64,000 nt of DNA from Nemertoderma westbladi (taxonomy: Eukaryota > Xenacoelomorpha > Nemertodermatida > Nemertodermatidae): positions 1-64,000 of the forward strand of contig JAUCBJ010002752.1 in NCBI GenBank assembly GCA_032718475.1, in the 5' to 3' direction. Below are positions 31,721 to 42,597 of this stretch, piece after piece. The notes under the pieces were generated by a model. It was not told the DNA's origin, did not search any database, and was given only the letters and a program-made list of their open reading frames with translations. The position numbers and the translations under genes were made by a program. How positions within the stretch are numbered: position 1 is the stretch's first letter; the number at the start of each line of letters is the position of its first letter.

Positions 31721-34700
31721 TCATAAACGGAGTTTATTATTGAATATTTTGGCGATTCGTTTGGCCTCGTCAGCGGTTCCAGTGGATGGTAGACGTCTGG
31801 GATTATTATGAGGAACGTTCCCCTCGGTATGAGAGCGTTCCGACAACATCCGCATGGAGGCGACGAGTTCAGTTGAGGGTATAAAGAAGTTGGGGGGTCG
31901 TGGCTGGAACCCGGTTGGTAGGAAGTCGTCACCAACCTGCGGACCGGGATCAATCTTATCATCTACATTATTAACGACAACCGCATTGGCACTCACTACG
32001 TCTTCCGAGTCAACATTATGTTCATTTAAAGTTTCCGTGGCGGAATCGCGTTTGTTAAGGATATTAAAGAAATCAAGGGAATCATCCCCAAGTTCATTAC
32101 TAACGAGAACTTCAACTTCGTTACGAGGTGGAGAGGATTCGATATCGTAAGCCGGAATAACATCGTTGGCTGTATCTCGGAAGTTATCAACCAATAGTTC
32201 CGGACTTACTGAACCATCACAATGATTTGGAATAGATTCCAAACCAGATTCAACAACATTATTAGTCCCACCAGAAGCTGTAGATTCCGATTCTTTCACG
32301 ACTTCTTCGAAATCTTCAGGAAACGGGACGGAATCGTTCTCGATAACAATATCTTCAACGTCATCATTATTATTATCAAGTACATCATCATTGTTATTCA
32401 AATATTCATTTTCAAGCTCCTCAACATCAAAATGTGATTCCAGACGCTCAATAGGGCTAAACAATACGTCATCGCGGTTCCTGTCACCGTTGGAACTAGT
32501 CGGTACCGGCGTTTTATCTTCAACAACTTCGGCACTGACATCCAACTCACCAGTAAGTTCCCAACGCGTCGTATCATTACCGGGATCCCTGGTATCATCC
32601 TCCACAATATCACCATTCAACAAATATTTATCTGAATCGTGAATAATGCCAAAATCAGCATTACTACCACCAACGTCAGTGTCAACAACCAATCCTTCTC
32701 TATAAACGGTACCATCAACATCTGGTTTGAAACAACTGGGAGATGTAATTGAGTTGTGTTCGCCATGTATTTCATTCGATACAGTGCCCACTCGGCCATT
32801 TATAAGACCGGGGGGTTTCCCTTGGTTACAACGAGGGCTTTGTTGCGTCTTACTAACGTTTCTCACCATCGGGTGCTGGGGAATGTAATCCTTTCTCGCC
32901 ATTATAGACGCGAACCGGGATGGATCGGACTGGAGTTCTGATTGAAAATTCAATGGTTTGCAGAGATCAACATCACATACATCACTGTGGTCTAGAAGAG
33001 GTGGACGAAACTCACCGCAATCTTTCACTGGTGACGAATGGTATTCAACTCTCGCCACTTCCGGGACTATTTTACCGGCCAACGAGCCACGCATTCGCGC
33101 CGTTATATTATCCAGATCTTGAAGGTTTTTCGACAAAACTTCTCGTAAACTTTCCGATGTTTCATTACCCAATATAGATGCGGTTGGCATAGCGGTGTTG
33201 AAGACCCCAGAAGTAAATGATTTAACGGCAGTTTCTTTCAACTCCGAGTAAATAGATACGTGAGTTGGAGCCTTAGTATACGACTTCTGGATTCTCTCGT
33301 ATTGTTTTATCTTTGCAATGTTGTCCATATCATTGTCTGGCGTCAGCGACAGCTTGACTTGCCCGTGGGACTTCCCGCTGAAGTCCGTGATGTTGTACCA
33401 GCCGGATAGCTGATGGAATCCCGATGTTAGTGGAGACAAATCGAACGAGGTGAACCCTAGAACCCGCTCGTAACAGGATTTATCGTTCTTGTGGAGATTA
33501 ACCTGCCAGATTTTCAGCACCAGACTCAATTCACCGGAAAGTAATTCCAACGGAAGTCTCACATCCACTTGGTATTCCCAGACTGGATTCGAGTTGTCGC
33601 AGATAATTTCAGTTTTATAAATCCTGTTTTCGGCTTTACTTTGAAAGGAAATGTAGGATGAGGGTTTGAACTCCCCCTGATACGGTAAATGCAATGCGCG
33701 GTCGATGAATATCGTAGCTGAGAATGTTTCAGAGTCGGGGATTATATTCTGCGAGCGTTCCACATCGTCGAACTGCTCCCTGCAATCCACCTCGTATTTA
33801 TCGTCCTGCGGGGCGATTTCTTTTTCGAGAGTTAGCGAATCCTTGCCGGGCTGCATCACCAACTCAATATCCGCGGCGGCCCCGAACATATCCGGTTGAT
33901 CAGATCTGTGCAACGGAATGAGTTCCACAATCCGCTGGAAACAGCGGGTTGACGTAGCCAATGGGAGCAGTTGAACGCAACAGCTGCCGATTAGTTTATC
34001 CCTATGGGAACCGGTTCCAAACTTCACCCAAAACTGGATCTCTAGAGCTTCTTCAGCCAAATACCAAATAAGTTGAGAATCAACGGGAAGATTAAACTTA
34101 TTCGAGACGTTCATTCGACAGACTTGGACTCCTTGGGTTGCAGGGTTCGTCCCAAAGTGTTTGGTGAGCGTAGCGTCGCGATCGAACAACTTGTATCGCG
34201 CGTAGCATCGCGTCGATTGGTGGAAAACCGGTTGTTTAAACGCCGTCGCTAAATGTTCCGGGAAATAAACCTGCTTAATATTTACGTGGAACTCCATCGA
34301 TACCGGACGGGTTTCCTCGGCCCACAGACTGAGATCGCGGGTTGGGGACCACCCGGAATGGCGACCCGCTTCCGATACAATCTCGCGATCGGATTCGTTG
34401 GCGAATTTAGCGGACAACTCGAGGACGCCCAATGCGTTGCAGCCTTCGACTCGTTCTGAAGTCAATGGATGGCAATAAGGAGCGGAATTAACTGCATACC
34501 AACCCTTTATCCCGGAAGACTTTAGCAGCAACTCGGAGAGCGGGATGGTACAGACTCCCAACAGGTAATCCGGATTCTGTATAACTCTGGGATTCCTGAG
34601 GGATTCGGGGTCGCTATCGCTCGTCTGATGGTAAACCTCCAGGGTTATGTAACTGGACTCCAATAACTCAGCCAGACTAACGAAGGTCTCCTTGTTGGAT

Positions 34701-37700
34701 ACCGTTATGGGCGAAGTAAAGTCAACCGTGTGGTAGTAACTGGGGGTGAACGACCTCGCAATTGTTCTAGTGCAGCGGTGTTCCTCATCGGAGAGATACG
34801 ATAGGGAGATCTTAACGTAGGAGTTAACCCCGACGTCGGAGGCATATTGGAGGTCGTTGTGGACCAGAGCGGCTTCCCGCGCGGCCGCTTGGAGGCCACA
34901 GGCGCGGGATACAGTCACGGAAATCGTCGCCGAGTCACCCAAATCACGCTGAATCCCTTCCTCGGATAGCAACTCGGGGTTCGCCTTGGACTTCCGGTAC
35001 TTGACGACGATGTCCAGCGTGCCGCAGCCATCGGCGGACCCAGGCGCCACAAGCGGCAGAGCGAATGTCGACGCAGACATTCGGGACTTCAACTGGTTCA
35101 TTGTAACCAACGCGCAAACCTTGGAAACGGGTATTTGGCACTTGGCGATGAGTATGTCCCTAACATTGGGGTAGTAATAGCGGCACCAAAGCTCGAAGGT
35201 GAATGCGTTACCTGATACGGAATGGGCGGAAGTCAGGGAGTTCTGGAGGGGTTGGCCGGATTCCAACATGTATTTATGTTTACTGACATGATTAAACGTC
35301 GCGTTGGGCATAGAAAGAGTCGTGGCAGTCTGTTTGGCTTTTATTGACAAAGGGCTATTTATAGTTTTGTAATTGACATCCGCCTGCTGTTCTGGAATGT
35401 AGTAAATAATGTAGCAATCGCTCTCTCCCCAGAGGGTCTCCCCCATTCGGTTGAGCCCTCTTAGCCCTTCTATATTAATCTCAATCTCATGTTCATTCAT
35501 TGACTTCGCAAAGCTTCCCCCAGACTGTGTATAATCGTTTGTGGCTTTAGTTTGGTAAGACCCATTGCATTTGGCCTGATGGAGGTTGTTTATTTGTTCC
35601 TGAGTACCGATTGCGAAGACAACATTCAATGATCCCAAGTCCTCGTTGGTAAACAGATTAACAATAGGTTGATCGATGTCGCTAGCCAGAACGGGGTAGA
35701 CGGAACCCAAAAGGGTCTCTGCGGTCTGTCTCGCCTTGAACGAGAGATAGAACTGGTGCAGAGAAACCTTAACAATCCCTACAATCCGATCTTCCTCAGC
35801 CATTGTCGCTTTGTTCCACATCTCGATGACCATAAAGTTATCCTTGCAACTCAGCAATGTTTTCTCGTCTATAGTAATCGGTAAAACTTGCAATAAACGG
35901 AAGTTGGGTTCGTTGGTTCCCCAACAAACCACCGACTTTATGTCATCCTCTACAAGGGATAGTTTGCAGACGATGTAGCAGTTAGCCTGAATCGCTTTGG
36001 TGACACTCCCGGCCGGTATAGAGAGGTACATGTGAAGGGGGAGGGGCGATCGGACTGCATCCTGGGCGCTCTTTACGCGCTGCCCTTGTTCTAATCTCGT
36101 AACTTCCCCTTCTGCAGGAGTTCGTTGATTCTTCAACTCAGAATTCAATGATTTTCCATTGTCGATTTCATTTACGCTAATTATTAGAGGCGAAGGGGCG
36201 TCAGGTTTTTCTGCCATTTGCATTTTTGCGAGTAAATTGGGAAACTTTCTATCATCGCTTTCTAGTTGAATAGAAACTTTCAAAGTTCCGATTTTTTCTC
36301 CGGTTGTGCCGCCGGTAAAAACGTCAACATCAATGAAACGCTTTAAGTTACAATCCAAAATAACAGGTCGGAGAAAAACTAAACCGGTACCCAATTTCGC
36401 GGATGAATTAGGCGACCGCGACTTGATGTAAACCTTGAATTTGATGGCGGATTTCCACCAAGTCCGTAAAGCATTTCCGGATAACGAGACCGAGAAAGAT
36501 CCCGAGTGATCGAAGACCACCGTGGAACTCCTCTTTACTTGTTTCCCGATGAACGTGACTGTCTCCAATGAGGAACGCCCTTCTGTATTGGACGTTGGGA
36601 AACTGTATTGTAGAACGTAGGATGATTTGGGCTTAGGGCGAGGAGGTTTTCCCTTTCTATGGGCTCTGGGAGACGGAAGTGCGTCGCCATTACGTAGGAG
36701 TTTCAGAGTATCGATGGAAACCTTCGCTAATGAAACCTTGGAGAGAACAGCGAGCCGTTCCACAATGATTCCTTCATTATCGCTGCTGTTAACCGAGGCA
36801 TTCAGATCATCAGCTATTAGAGACGACGACGACGAATTGATACACAAACTGACATCGGAATCGCAACTGGCTTCATCCGTGGAACTCGGATGATGTGGAA
36901 CTAACTCCCCGCGCGTTCCACGCTTCGCTTTGTTTAACTTAGAGCGGGAACGCGGCATCTCTCCTACAGATCTGTTGCGTCTCGCCTTCCCACTAACGGC
37001 GTCGTTTAGGATGGCCAATGGGTTGGGATCGGACGATTCGTTGTCACTAAACGAGTAACCCGATGATAAACTGGAGTTTATTAAAGTCGCCCCCTTCGGT
37101 AGATCGTACTGAGATGGAGACTTATACGCGTTGAACTCGCCGGTAGTAAACAAATCGCGATCCCTGTCAGCTGGCGACACCAAATGCTGAAGTTGGGACC
37201 CTTTATCAAGCAGAATGGAAATTAAATTGTGTCTAGATTTACTTTCACTTTCATTGTAATGCGTAGCGGCAGTAAAATACTGAGGATTTGTGTAGGCCGG
37301 CGATCGGTAATGTTTATCAAGAACATTAGCCGCCGTGTCGTTGTACGACGGCGATGGAAGTTGCTTCGACTGAACAAAATCGACACATTTTTCGCGTTGG
37401 AACATCCCGGCCCTGGGACTGGCCTGTTTGCTCTTATCTTTCACATCGCGAAATTGATTGACATCTACTAAAGGCGACGCATCTAGAGAGGAAGCTAAAA
37501 CCACAGATGATTGGGCATTGGAAAGATCCAAACTGGTTTCTGTACCAGAAGCCGATGACGTATAATTCAAAGAAACAATCGAAAATGAGGCGGATATGTC
37601 GGCTACTTTGTAACCATCTCCTGAGAACACAGGAAATGCTCCCTTTATCGGGTTGTACTCACTCAGATGGGATATAGTGTTTATGTGGCACCTGCCTACT

Positions 37701-38107
37701 GTTTTAGAAGAAGGGCCGATAACAACATCCAACACAACGCTACTCATATCTCGAAAGTATGCAATGAGCTGCTTAGAGCTGCACTTAACTGGAAATTTCG
37801 AAGTTGTTTGCTTCCGAAATTTTATAGTTGTTTTAGGAAATACTGTAGGTCGAAAAACTGTAAATGAGGATGGAGTTTCGCCCCACCACTGTAAGCGGAC
37901 ATGAGCCTGGCAGTCGTCTTGAGGGGTTGGGACGAGCCATCGGAGATTGCTAATACAAACACGAACGAAGCATTTAAGTGGTCCGTCGACGCAGGGTGGT
38001 AATGAGGTTGAGGGCAGGACGTCGTCAGTAACACTCCGTCGTCTTCGTCTGCGAGTAACCGCCGACCCCTTGGAAGTGTAGCTCTTTGTTTTATCTTTAG
38101 TGCTCAT
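31721..38107 (-). CDS. C2CD3: C2 domain-containing protein 3, centriole elongation regulator, intronless
   Basis: A single 2128-codon ORF. The N-terminus (STSLPPCVDGPLKCFVRV, then VRLQWWGET) is the C2CD3 N-terminal domain (residues about 35-185). A disordered Ser-rich stretch follows to 490. Successive C2-type domains lie near 495-620, 690-810, 870-1035, 1055-1230, 1265-1415 and 1455-1590. An acidic tail ends in FFIPSTELVASMRMLSER and EAKRIAKIF, matching the conserved C-terminus. C2CD3 localises to centriolar satellites and distal centrioles and is needed for distal appendages and ciliogenesis (family knowledge). Length is close to the vertebrate protein (about 2350). The whole gene in one exon is unusual, since vertebrate C2CD3 has many introns. 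No poly(A) tail or target duplication is seen to prove a retrocopy. Confidence 0.93.
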   Translation of the reverse strand: MSTKDKTKSYTSKGSAVTRRRRRRSVTDDVLPSTSLPPCVDGPLKCFVRVCISNLRWLVPTPQDDCQAHVRLQWWGETPSSFTVFRPTVFPKTTIKFRKQTTSKFPVKCSSKQLIAYFRDMSSVVLDVVIGPSSKTVGRCHINTISHLSEYNPIKGAFPVFSGDGYKVADISASFSIVSLNYTSSASGTETSLDLSNAQSSVVLASSLDASPLVDVNQFRDVKDKSKQASPRAGMFQREKCVDFVQSKQLPSPSYNDTAANVLDKHYRSPAYTNPQYFTAATHYNESESKSRHNLISILLDKGSQLQHLVSPADRDRDLFTTGEFNAYKSPSQYDLPKGATLINSSLSSGYSFSDNESSDPNPLAILNDAVSGKARRNRSVGEMPRSRSKLNKAKRGTRGELVPHHPSSTDEASCDSDVSLCINSSSSSLIADDLNASVNSSDNEGIIVERLAVLSKVSLAKVSIDTLKLLRNGDALPSPRAHRKGKPPRPKPKSSYVLQYSFPTSNTEGRSSLETVTFIGKQVKRSSTVVFDHSGSFSVSLSGNALRTWWKSAIKFKVYIKSRSPNSSAKLGTGLVFLRPVILDCNLKRFIDVDVFTGGTTGEKIGTLKVSIQLESDDRKFPNLLAKMQMAEKPDAPSPLIISVNEIDNGKSLNSELKNQRTPAEGEVTRLEQGQRVKSAQDAVRSPLPLHMYLSIPAGSVTKAIQANCYIVCKLSLVEDDIKSVVCWGTNEPNFRLLQVLPITIDEKTLLSCKDNFMVIEMWNKATMAEEDRIVGIVKVSLHQFYLSFKARQTAETLLGSVYPVLASDIDQPIVNLFTNEDLGSLNVVFAIGTQEQINNLHQAKCNGSYQTKATNDYTQSGGSFAKSMNEHEIEINIEGLRGLNRMGETLWGESDCYIIYYIPEQQADVNYKTINSPLSIKAKQTATTLSMPNATFNHVSKHKYMLESGQPLQNSLTSAHSVSGNAFTFELWCRYYYPNVRDILIAKCQIPVSKVCALVTMNQLKSRMSASTFALPLVAPGSADGCGTLDIVVKYRKSKANPELLSEEGIQRDLGDSATISVTVSRACGLQAAAREAALVHNDLQYASDVGVNSYVKISLSYLSDEEHRCTRTIARSFTPSYYHTVDFTSPITVSNKETFVSLAELLESSYITLEVYHQTSDSDPESLRNPRVIQNPDYLLGVCTIPLSELLLKSSGIKGWYAVNSAPYCHPLTSERVEGCNALGVLELSAKFANESDREIVSEAGRHSGWSPTRDLSLWAEETRPVSMEFHVNIKQVYFPEHLATAFKQPVFHQSTRCYARYKLFDRDATLTKHFGTNPATQGVQVCRMNVSNKFNLPVDSQLIWYLAEEALEIQFWVKFGTGSHRDKLIGSCCVQLLPLATSTRCFQRIVELIPLHRSDQPDMFGAAADIELVMQPGKDSLTLEKEIAPQDDKYEVDCREQFDDVERSQNIIPDSETFSATIFIDRALHLPYQGEFKPSSYISFQSKAENRIYKTEIICDNSNPVWEYQVDVRLPLELLSGELSLVLKIWQVNLHKNDKSCYERVLGFTSFDLSPLTSGFHQLSGWYNITDFSGKSHGQVKLSLTPDNDMDNIAKIKQYERIQKSYTKAPTHVSIYSELKETAVKSFTSGVFNTAMPTASILGNETSESLREVLSKNLQDLDNITARMRGSLAGKIVPEVARVEYHSSPVKDCGEFRPPLLDHSDVCDVDLCKPLNFQSELQSDPSRFASIMARKDYIPQHPMVRNVSKTQQSPRCNQGKPPGLINGRVGTVSNEIHGEHNSITSPSCFKPDVDGTVYREGLVVDTDVGGSNADFGIIHDSDKYLLNGDIVEDDTRDPGNDTTRWELTGELDVSAEVVEDKTPVPTSSNGDRNRDDVLFSPIERLESHFDVEELENEYLNNNDDVLDNNNDDVEDIVIENDSVPFPEDFEEVVKESESTASGGTNNVVESGLESIPNHCDGSVSPELLVDNFRDTANDVIPAYDIESSPPRNEVEVLVSNELGDDSLDFFNILNKRDSATETLNEHNVDSEDVVSANAVVVNNVDDKIDPGPQVGDDFLPTGFQPRPPNFFIPSTELVASMRMLSERSHTEGNVPHNNPRRLPSTGTADEAKRIAKIFNNKLRL

Positions 38108-38769
38108 CGCAAAGTAAAATACCTATTAATATTCCAAATCAATAAACAATACTGTAGGTTTCAATTGCATTGTAAAAAGATAAAGTACAGAAGTAGAGGC
38201 CTAAAAGCTAAAAATAACATTATAATTTATAAATAAGTTTATCACTCTATCAGCCATCAGGCAGTCAGGGACTCATTCATTACACCATGCCCCGGAATTA
38301 TGGACATGGCAGCATGGAAAGCTGGCCGTGCAAGGATTCCAAATGCATATGTCAATGTCAATATATCTGTACAGCTGTATGTCAGTATGTAAATCATTTG
38401 AATTTGGTTGGAAAATAGCTGAGCCTGAGATATGGGCCGTCGAAAGTTGCATGTATGTATTTGCTTCAGCCTGTCAGGTGCAGGCCACTTAATCTATTTA
38501 ACTGTTTAATCTGTTAATAAATGCACAATCATGGCCTGGCACAATATTCTGGAATATATTGTTTAGCTTATAAGTAAGTAGCTGGGCAACAACAGAACAA
38601 TACTAGCTGACTAGTATACCGGTATGGATATTTATTTATATATACTTATATTACTGGTAATTGATATATTTATAATATAATTGATATAATTGACAGATTG
38701 ATATATATATTTATATACGGTAGGCTAAAGCAATATATGTGTCAGTGAATGCGAAAAGGTACCTAAAGC

Positions 38770-39420
38770 CCTGTATGGAATCCATCCAAAAAGTGCGCCG
38801 GATAGCGCGCCGACCAATTTTTATGCACGCCGCGCGCCGATGCCATTTCGAAGAAAAACCCTGCGCCTCCTAACTGCCTAAATTTTTAAGCACGCCGATG
38901 CAATTTCGAAGAAACCCCGCGCCAACTAAATTTTTAAGCGCGCCAATGCCAATACATTGAAACAATTTTGAAGAGCGCCACGCCCATGCAAATTCAATTT
39001 TGAGGGAGTGTAACCAATCTGTCAATGTCAGTCAGTCAGTACTGCTGTACTAGTCTGCCAGTCCCTGCTGCCCTATACAACAGTTGCCTAACCATAACCA
39101 CTGAACTGAACCATACAACAGAAAAAGAAAGGCGAGCGAAGCGAGCCGAAATTTTTAAACAGCTAATGCAATTTTTAAGTCACTTCCATAGCCTAATTGT
39201 TAAACCTGTAAACAAACAAATCGGCGCCGGTTTTTATTTTTGGGAGCGCCACGTGCCAAAGCCGGCGCGCTTTACGATTTTCGAGCGCGCCACGCGCCAA
39301 AGTCGGCGCACTTTACGATTTTCGAGCGCGCCACGCGCCACATTGGCGCGCTTTTATTGCAAAGTGCGCCGGATTAATCCGGCGCAAAGTGCTGAAGTGC
39401 ATGGATTCCAGTCTGGCCTA
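38770..39420. mobile_element. GC-rich TIR element, copy 1
   Basis: The left end ATGGAATCCATCCAAAAAG and the right end GCATGGATTCCAG are inverted. Next to each is GTGCGCCGGAT or its complement. The interior is unusually GC-rich with many GCGCGCCGATGCAAATT-like words. A shorter relative with the same head starts at 40226. The ORF across 39025-39507 has composition typical of the repeat and no recognisable domain. 38108-38769 shows nothing else. Confidence 0.5.
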
Positions 39421-39534
39421 AAGCGCTTAAGGCCTGTTTACATGTGGCAACTTTTAGAGCAACTTTCTCGGCAACTATCAACTTTACTTGGAGCAACTTC
39501 TTTTTAATCGCTGTTTACACGTATGGGGATACAT

Positions 39535-40009
39535 GACCGAACGTAATCAGGATCGAATGTAACATAGTCATTACGTATCGAACGTAACCGCAATTATGTC
39601 AGTATGTTACATTGGATCCTATAACTATGTTACATTCGATCTACAAATTACTAAGCCCGAATGTAACATTGCCATTTAAAGGAGCAGGTTAAAGAGGCGT
39701 GTTGGTGGAACCAAAACAATAAACGAAAGTTAACACATGTTACTTACAAGATTATGCAGGTGACTTAATTGGGTCTTGGGTCTTTGTTTTGTACTCACCA
39801 AACTGTTTCTTCCTGTAAATAAACGAAGCATTTCATTGGTTAACTCCTGAAATCAAAACACAACTGAAATAAATGTAGGCCTATGTTACATTCGAGCTTA
39901 GTAATTTGTAGATCGAATGTAACATAGTTATAGGATCCATTGTAACATAATTGATGTTACGTTCGATTCATAAAAGCTATGCTACATTCGAGCCTGATTA
40001 CGTTCGGTC
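39535..40009. mobile_element. Inverted-repeat element with ~130-bp arms
   Basis: GACCGAACGTAATCAGG at 39535 is inverted at 39993-40009, and similarity continues through GGATCCTATAACTATGTTAC and CGATCTACAAATTACTAAGC to about 39672 / 39890. The loop carries a reverse-strand copy of the dispersed GGAGCAGGTT...AAACAATAAACG core. No coding capacity. Confidence 0.75.
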
Positions 40010-40225
40010 TGTCAACCTGAAAATATTGTTTTGAGAAAAACCAAATTTAAGAAAGAAATACCGTACACCGTCAAGACAAATTTTAAAATAATTTGATTTT
40101 CAGTGGGGTGGGACTGTCAGACTGTAGGGTGGATAGCCTATGCAGTTTTTAATGAGGAATCCAAATCAGTTAATTTCGTGTTAATAGCTAGCATCGTTTT
40201 TGAGATAATCAGGTTTAAATACAGA

Positions 40226-40400
40226 TCTGTATGGAATCCATCCAAAAATTGCGACGGATGGCGCGCCGATCAATTTTTATATGCGCCAAGCTGCGGAGCG
40301 CGAGCGCCGATGCAAATTAAATTTTTAAGCGCGCCGAACATTGAACGGTTGAAACAATATTGTGTTGCGCCAACGCAATTTCAATTTTGAAGGAGTGTAC
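40226..40400. repeat. GC-rich repeat, copy 2
   Basis: Starts CTGTATGGAATCCATCC as at 38770 and continues with GGCGCGCCGATCAATTTTTAT and CAATTTTGAAGGAGTGTAC, diverging after about 175 bp. Confidence 0.6.
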
Positions 40401-40552
40401 TGCAGTACTGGTTTCACCAGCCAGCCAGCAGACCAGTAGGTACACTGTAGCTAGAAACTTCCTGCCAAAGGGGTTGTCCAGAGACAGCCAAAATCGCGCT
40501 GGACAAATGGGAAAATAAATATTTTGGCGGGGCCTCTGGCATCTGGGTGTTG

Positions 40553-40735
40553 TCGCGTTTCGGCAACTGATAGTCTGATAGTAGCATTAGCTGATTAGAG
40601 CCGCGTTTCGGCAACTGAGTGATGCATTTCGGCAACTCATAGTTTCATTTCGGCAACTCATAGTTGCATTTCGGCAACTGTTAACAGGATGCGCTTAGGC
40701 AAACTGATAGATGCGTTTCGGCAAATCGTATACAA
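40553..40735. repeat. Short degenerate repeat TTTCGGCAACTGATAG
   Basis: About eight imperfect copies of CGTTTCGGCAACTGATAG-like words with variable spacing. Confidence 0.6.
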
Positions 40736-41199
40736 CAAAGGCCTGAAGGCCAACTGCGCCAACTGGATACTGTCAGACTGTATAGAGCCTACAGTATAGG
40801 CCTAGAGATACGTAGGTGGAATCTCAACGTCACCATCGCATTGTATCAACATAGGCAATACAGCAATAGGGCAGAGCAAATCAGTATTATATATTCTGAT
40901 ATTACCTTTACCTTTGCCTTATCACCTTATTACTGTATTACGTTTCCCATTATTCATTTTCTTTCTACATTATTTTACCCACGCCTACTCCAACACTACT
41001 TCGAGTTATATAGAAACTGATGTTATTAATTCCATATAATGTGGACTACAGCAATTATACTGCAACTGCAGTACTGCCTGAATGCTGTAAAGCAAAAACA
41101 CCACGGTCAGACTGTCAGACGGTACTGTAATAATACAGGTGCTTAGATCCTACTACTGTATTCAACGTATGTCAGTATGTTGGTAGGTGCTAAAACAGT

Positions 41200-41780
41200 A
41201 AAATGCACAACGAGCAACAATGACCAACAACGAGAAACAAAGAGCAACAACGAGCAACAATGAGCAACATCGAGCAACAATGAGCAACAATGAGCAACAA
41301 CGAGCAACAATGAGCAACAATGAGCAACAACGATAAGCAATAATAAAGCACAACAACGAGTAACAATGAGCAACAATGAGCAAAACGAGCAACAATGAAC
41401 ATCAACGAGCAACAACGAGCAACAATGAGCAACAACGAGCAACAATGAGCAACAACGAGCAATAATAAAGTACAACAACGAGTAAAAATTAGCAACAATG
41501 AGCAACAACGAGCAACAATGAGTAACAACGAGCAATAATAAAGTACAACAACGAGTAACAATGAGCAACAACGAGCAACAACGAACAACAACGAGCAACA
41601 ATAAGCAACAACGGACAACAATGAGCAAGAACGAGCAATAATAAAGTACAACAAAGAGTAACAATGAGCAACAACGAGCAATCATAAAGTACAACAAATA
41701 GACAAAGAGTAACAATGAGCAACAATGAGCAATAATAAAGTACAACAAAGAGTAACAATGAGCAACAATGAGCAACATTA
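41200..41780. repeat. 10-bp minisatellite CAACAAYGAG
   Basis: Roughly 58 units of CAACAATGAG/CAACAACGAG, with periodic longer inserts AATAATAAAGTACAACAACG giving a higher-order pattern. The minus-strand ORFs here are Cys/Leu-rich periodic artefacts. Confidence 0.93.
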
Positions 41781-41811
41781 CATTACTGGCATCCTAAAAC
41801 GGTTATATTGA

Positions 41812-42190
41812 AAAATATCGAGACATGAAAAATATCGAGAGTAAAAATAACGCGAGTAAAAACATCGAGTGTTGAAAAATAACGATAATATCGAGAGTTA
41901 GAAAAATATCGAGAGTAAAAATATCGAGAGTAAAAATATCGAGTGTTGAAAAATATCGAGAGTAAAAATATCGAGTGTTGAAAAATATCGAGAGTAAAAA
42001 TATCGAGTGTTGAAAAATATCGAGAGTAAAAATATCGAGTGTTGAAAAATATCGAGAGTAAAATATCGAGTGTTGAAAAATATCGAGAGTAAAAATATCG
42101 AGTGTTGAAAAATATCGAGAGTAAAAATATCGAGTGTTGAAAAATATAGAGTGTTGAAAAATATCGAGATAAAAATATCGATAGTAAAAA
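41812..42190. repeat. AT-rich minisatellite, direct arm
   Basis: Alternating units AATATCGAGAGTAAAA and AATATCGAGTGTTGAAAA. It is the reverse complement of the array at 42598-43290. Confidence 0.93.
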
Positions 42191-42597
42191 ATTTTTTAAA
42201 TAAGGGTTGTATGATAATTTTTTTCCTAAAAATGTTCTAGAACAAAAAAATGTGCTCTAGAACAAAAAATTTATCAACATTTGGTAGCTTTCACGTGTTC
42301 TACAGTATAACATTTATAAAAAGATGTAGAAAATACTAGCTATTTAAAAAAATTAAAAATATGATCTAGAACTAAAAAATGTGTTCTAGAACAAAAATAT
42401 TTATCAAAATTTATAGCTAGCATTTCTTTTATACAATTTATTTAAAAAATAGCAAAAACTAGCTAGTATAATAAATCTGGTAAATGGGTACCCAAGATGC
42501 ATTAATGCCATTCACTTGCACTGTTGTAACCCATGCACTGCAATAGTGTTCCATAATTCTAAATAAAATGCTCAAGCAAAATGCAATACTGTATTTT
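42191..42597. repeat. Spacer between inverted arrays
   Basis: AT-rich, with repeated TTCTAGAAC palindromes (near 42233, 42255, 42365, 42383). No gene. Confidence 0.6.

Noticed and set aside
31721-38107. C2CD3 as a dead retrocopy
   Set aside because: No stops or frameshifts over 2128 codons, both termini conserved, and no poly(A) tail or target duplication seen.
39025-39507. 160-codon ORF
   Set aside because: Lies inside the GC-rich repeat, low-complexity basic composition, no domain.
41143-41778. Cys/Leu-rich membrane-like ORFs on the minus strand
   Set aside because: Translation of a 10-bp satellite open in all three frames; no unique sequence.
42225-42400. Heat-shock-element-like TTCTAGAAC cluster
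   Set aside because: Only two-unit TTC/GAA palindromes in very AT-rich spacer DNA, with no gene nearby; kept as a note only.
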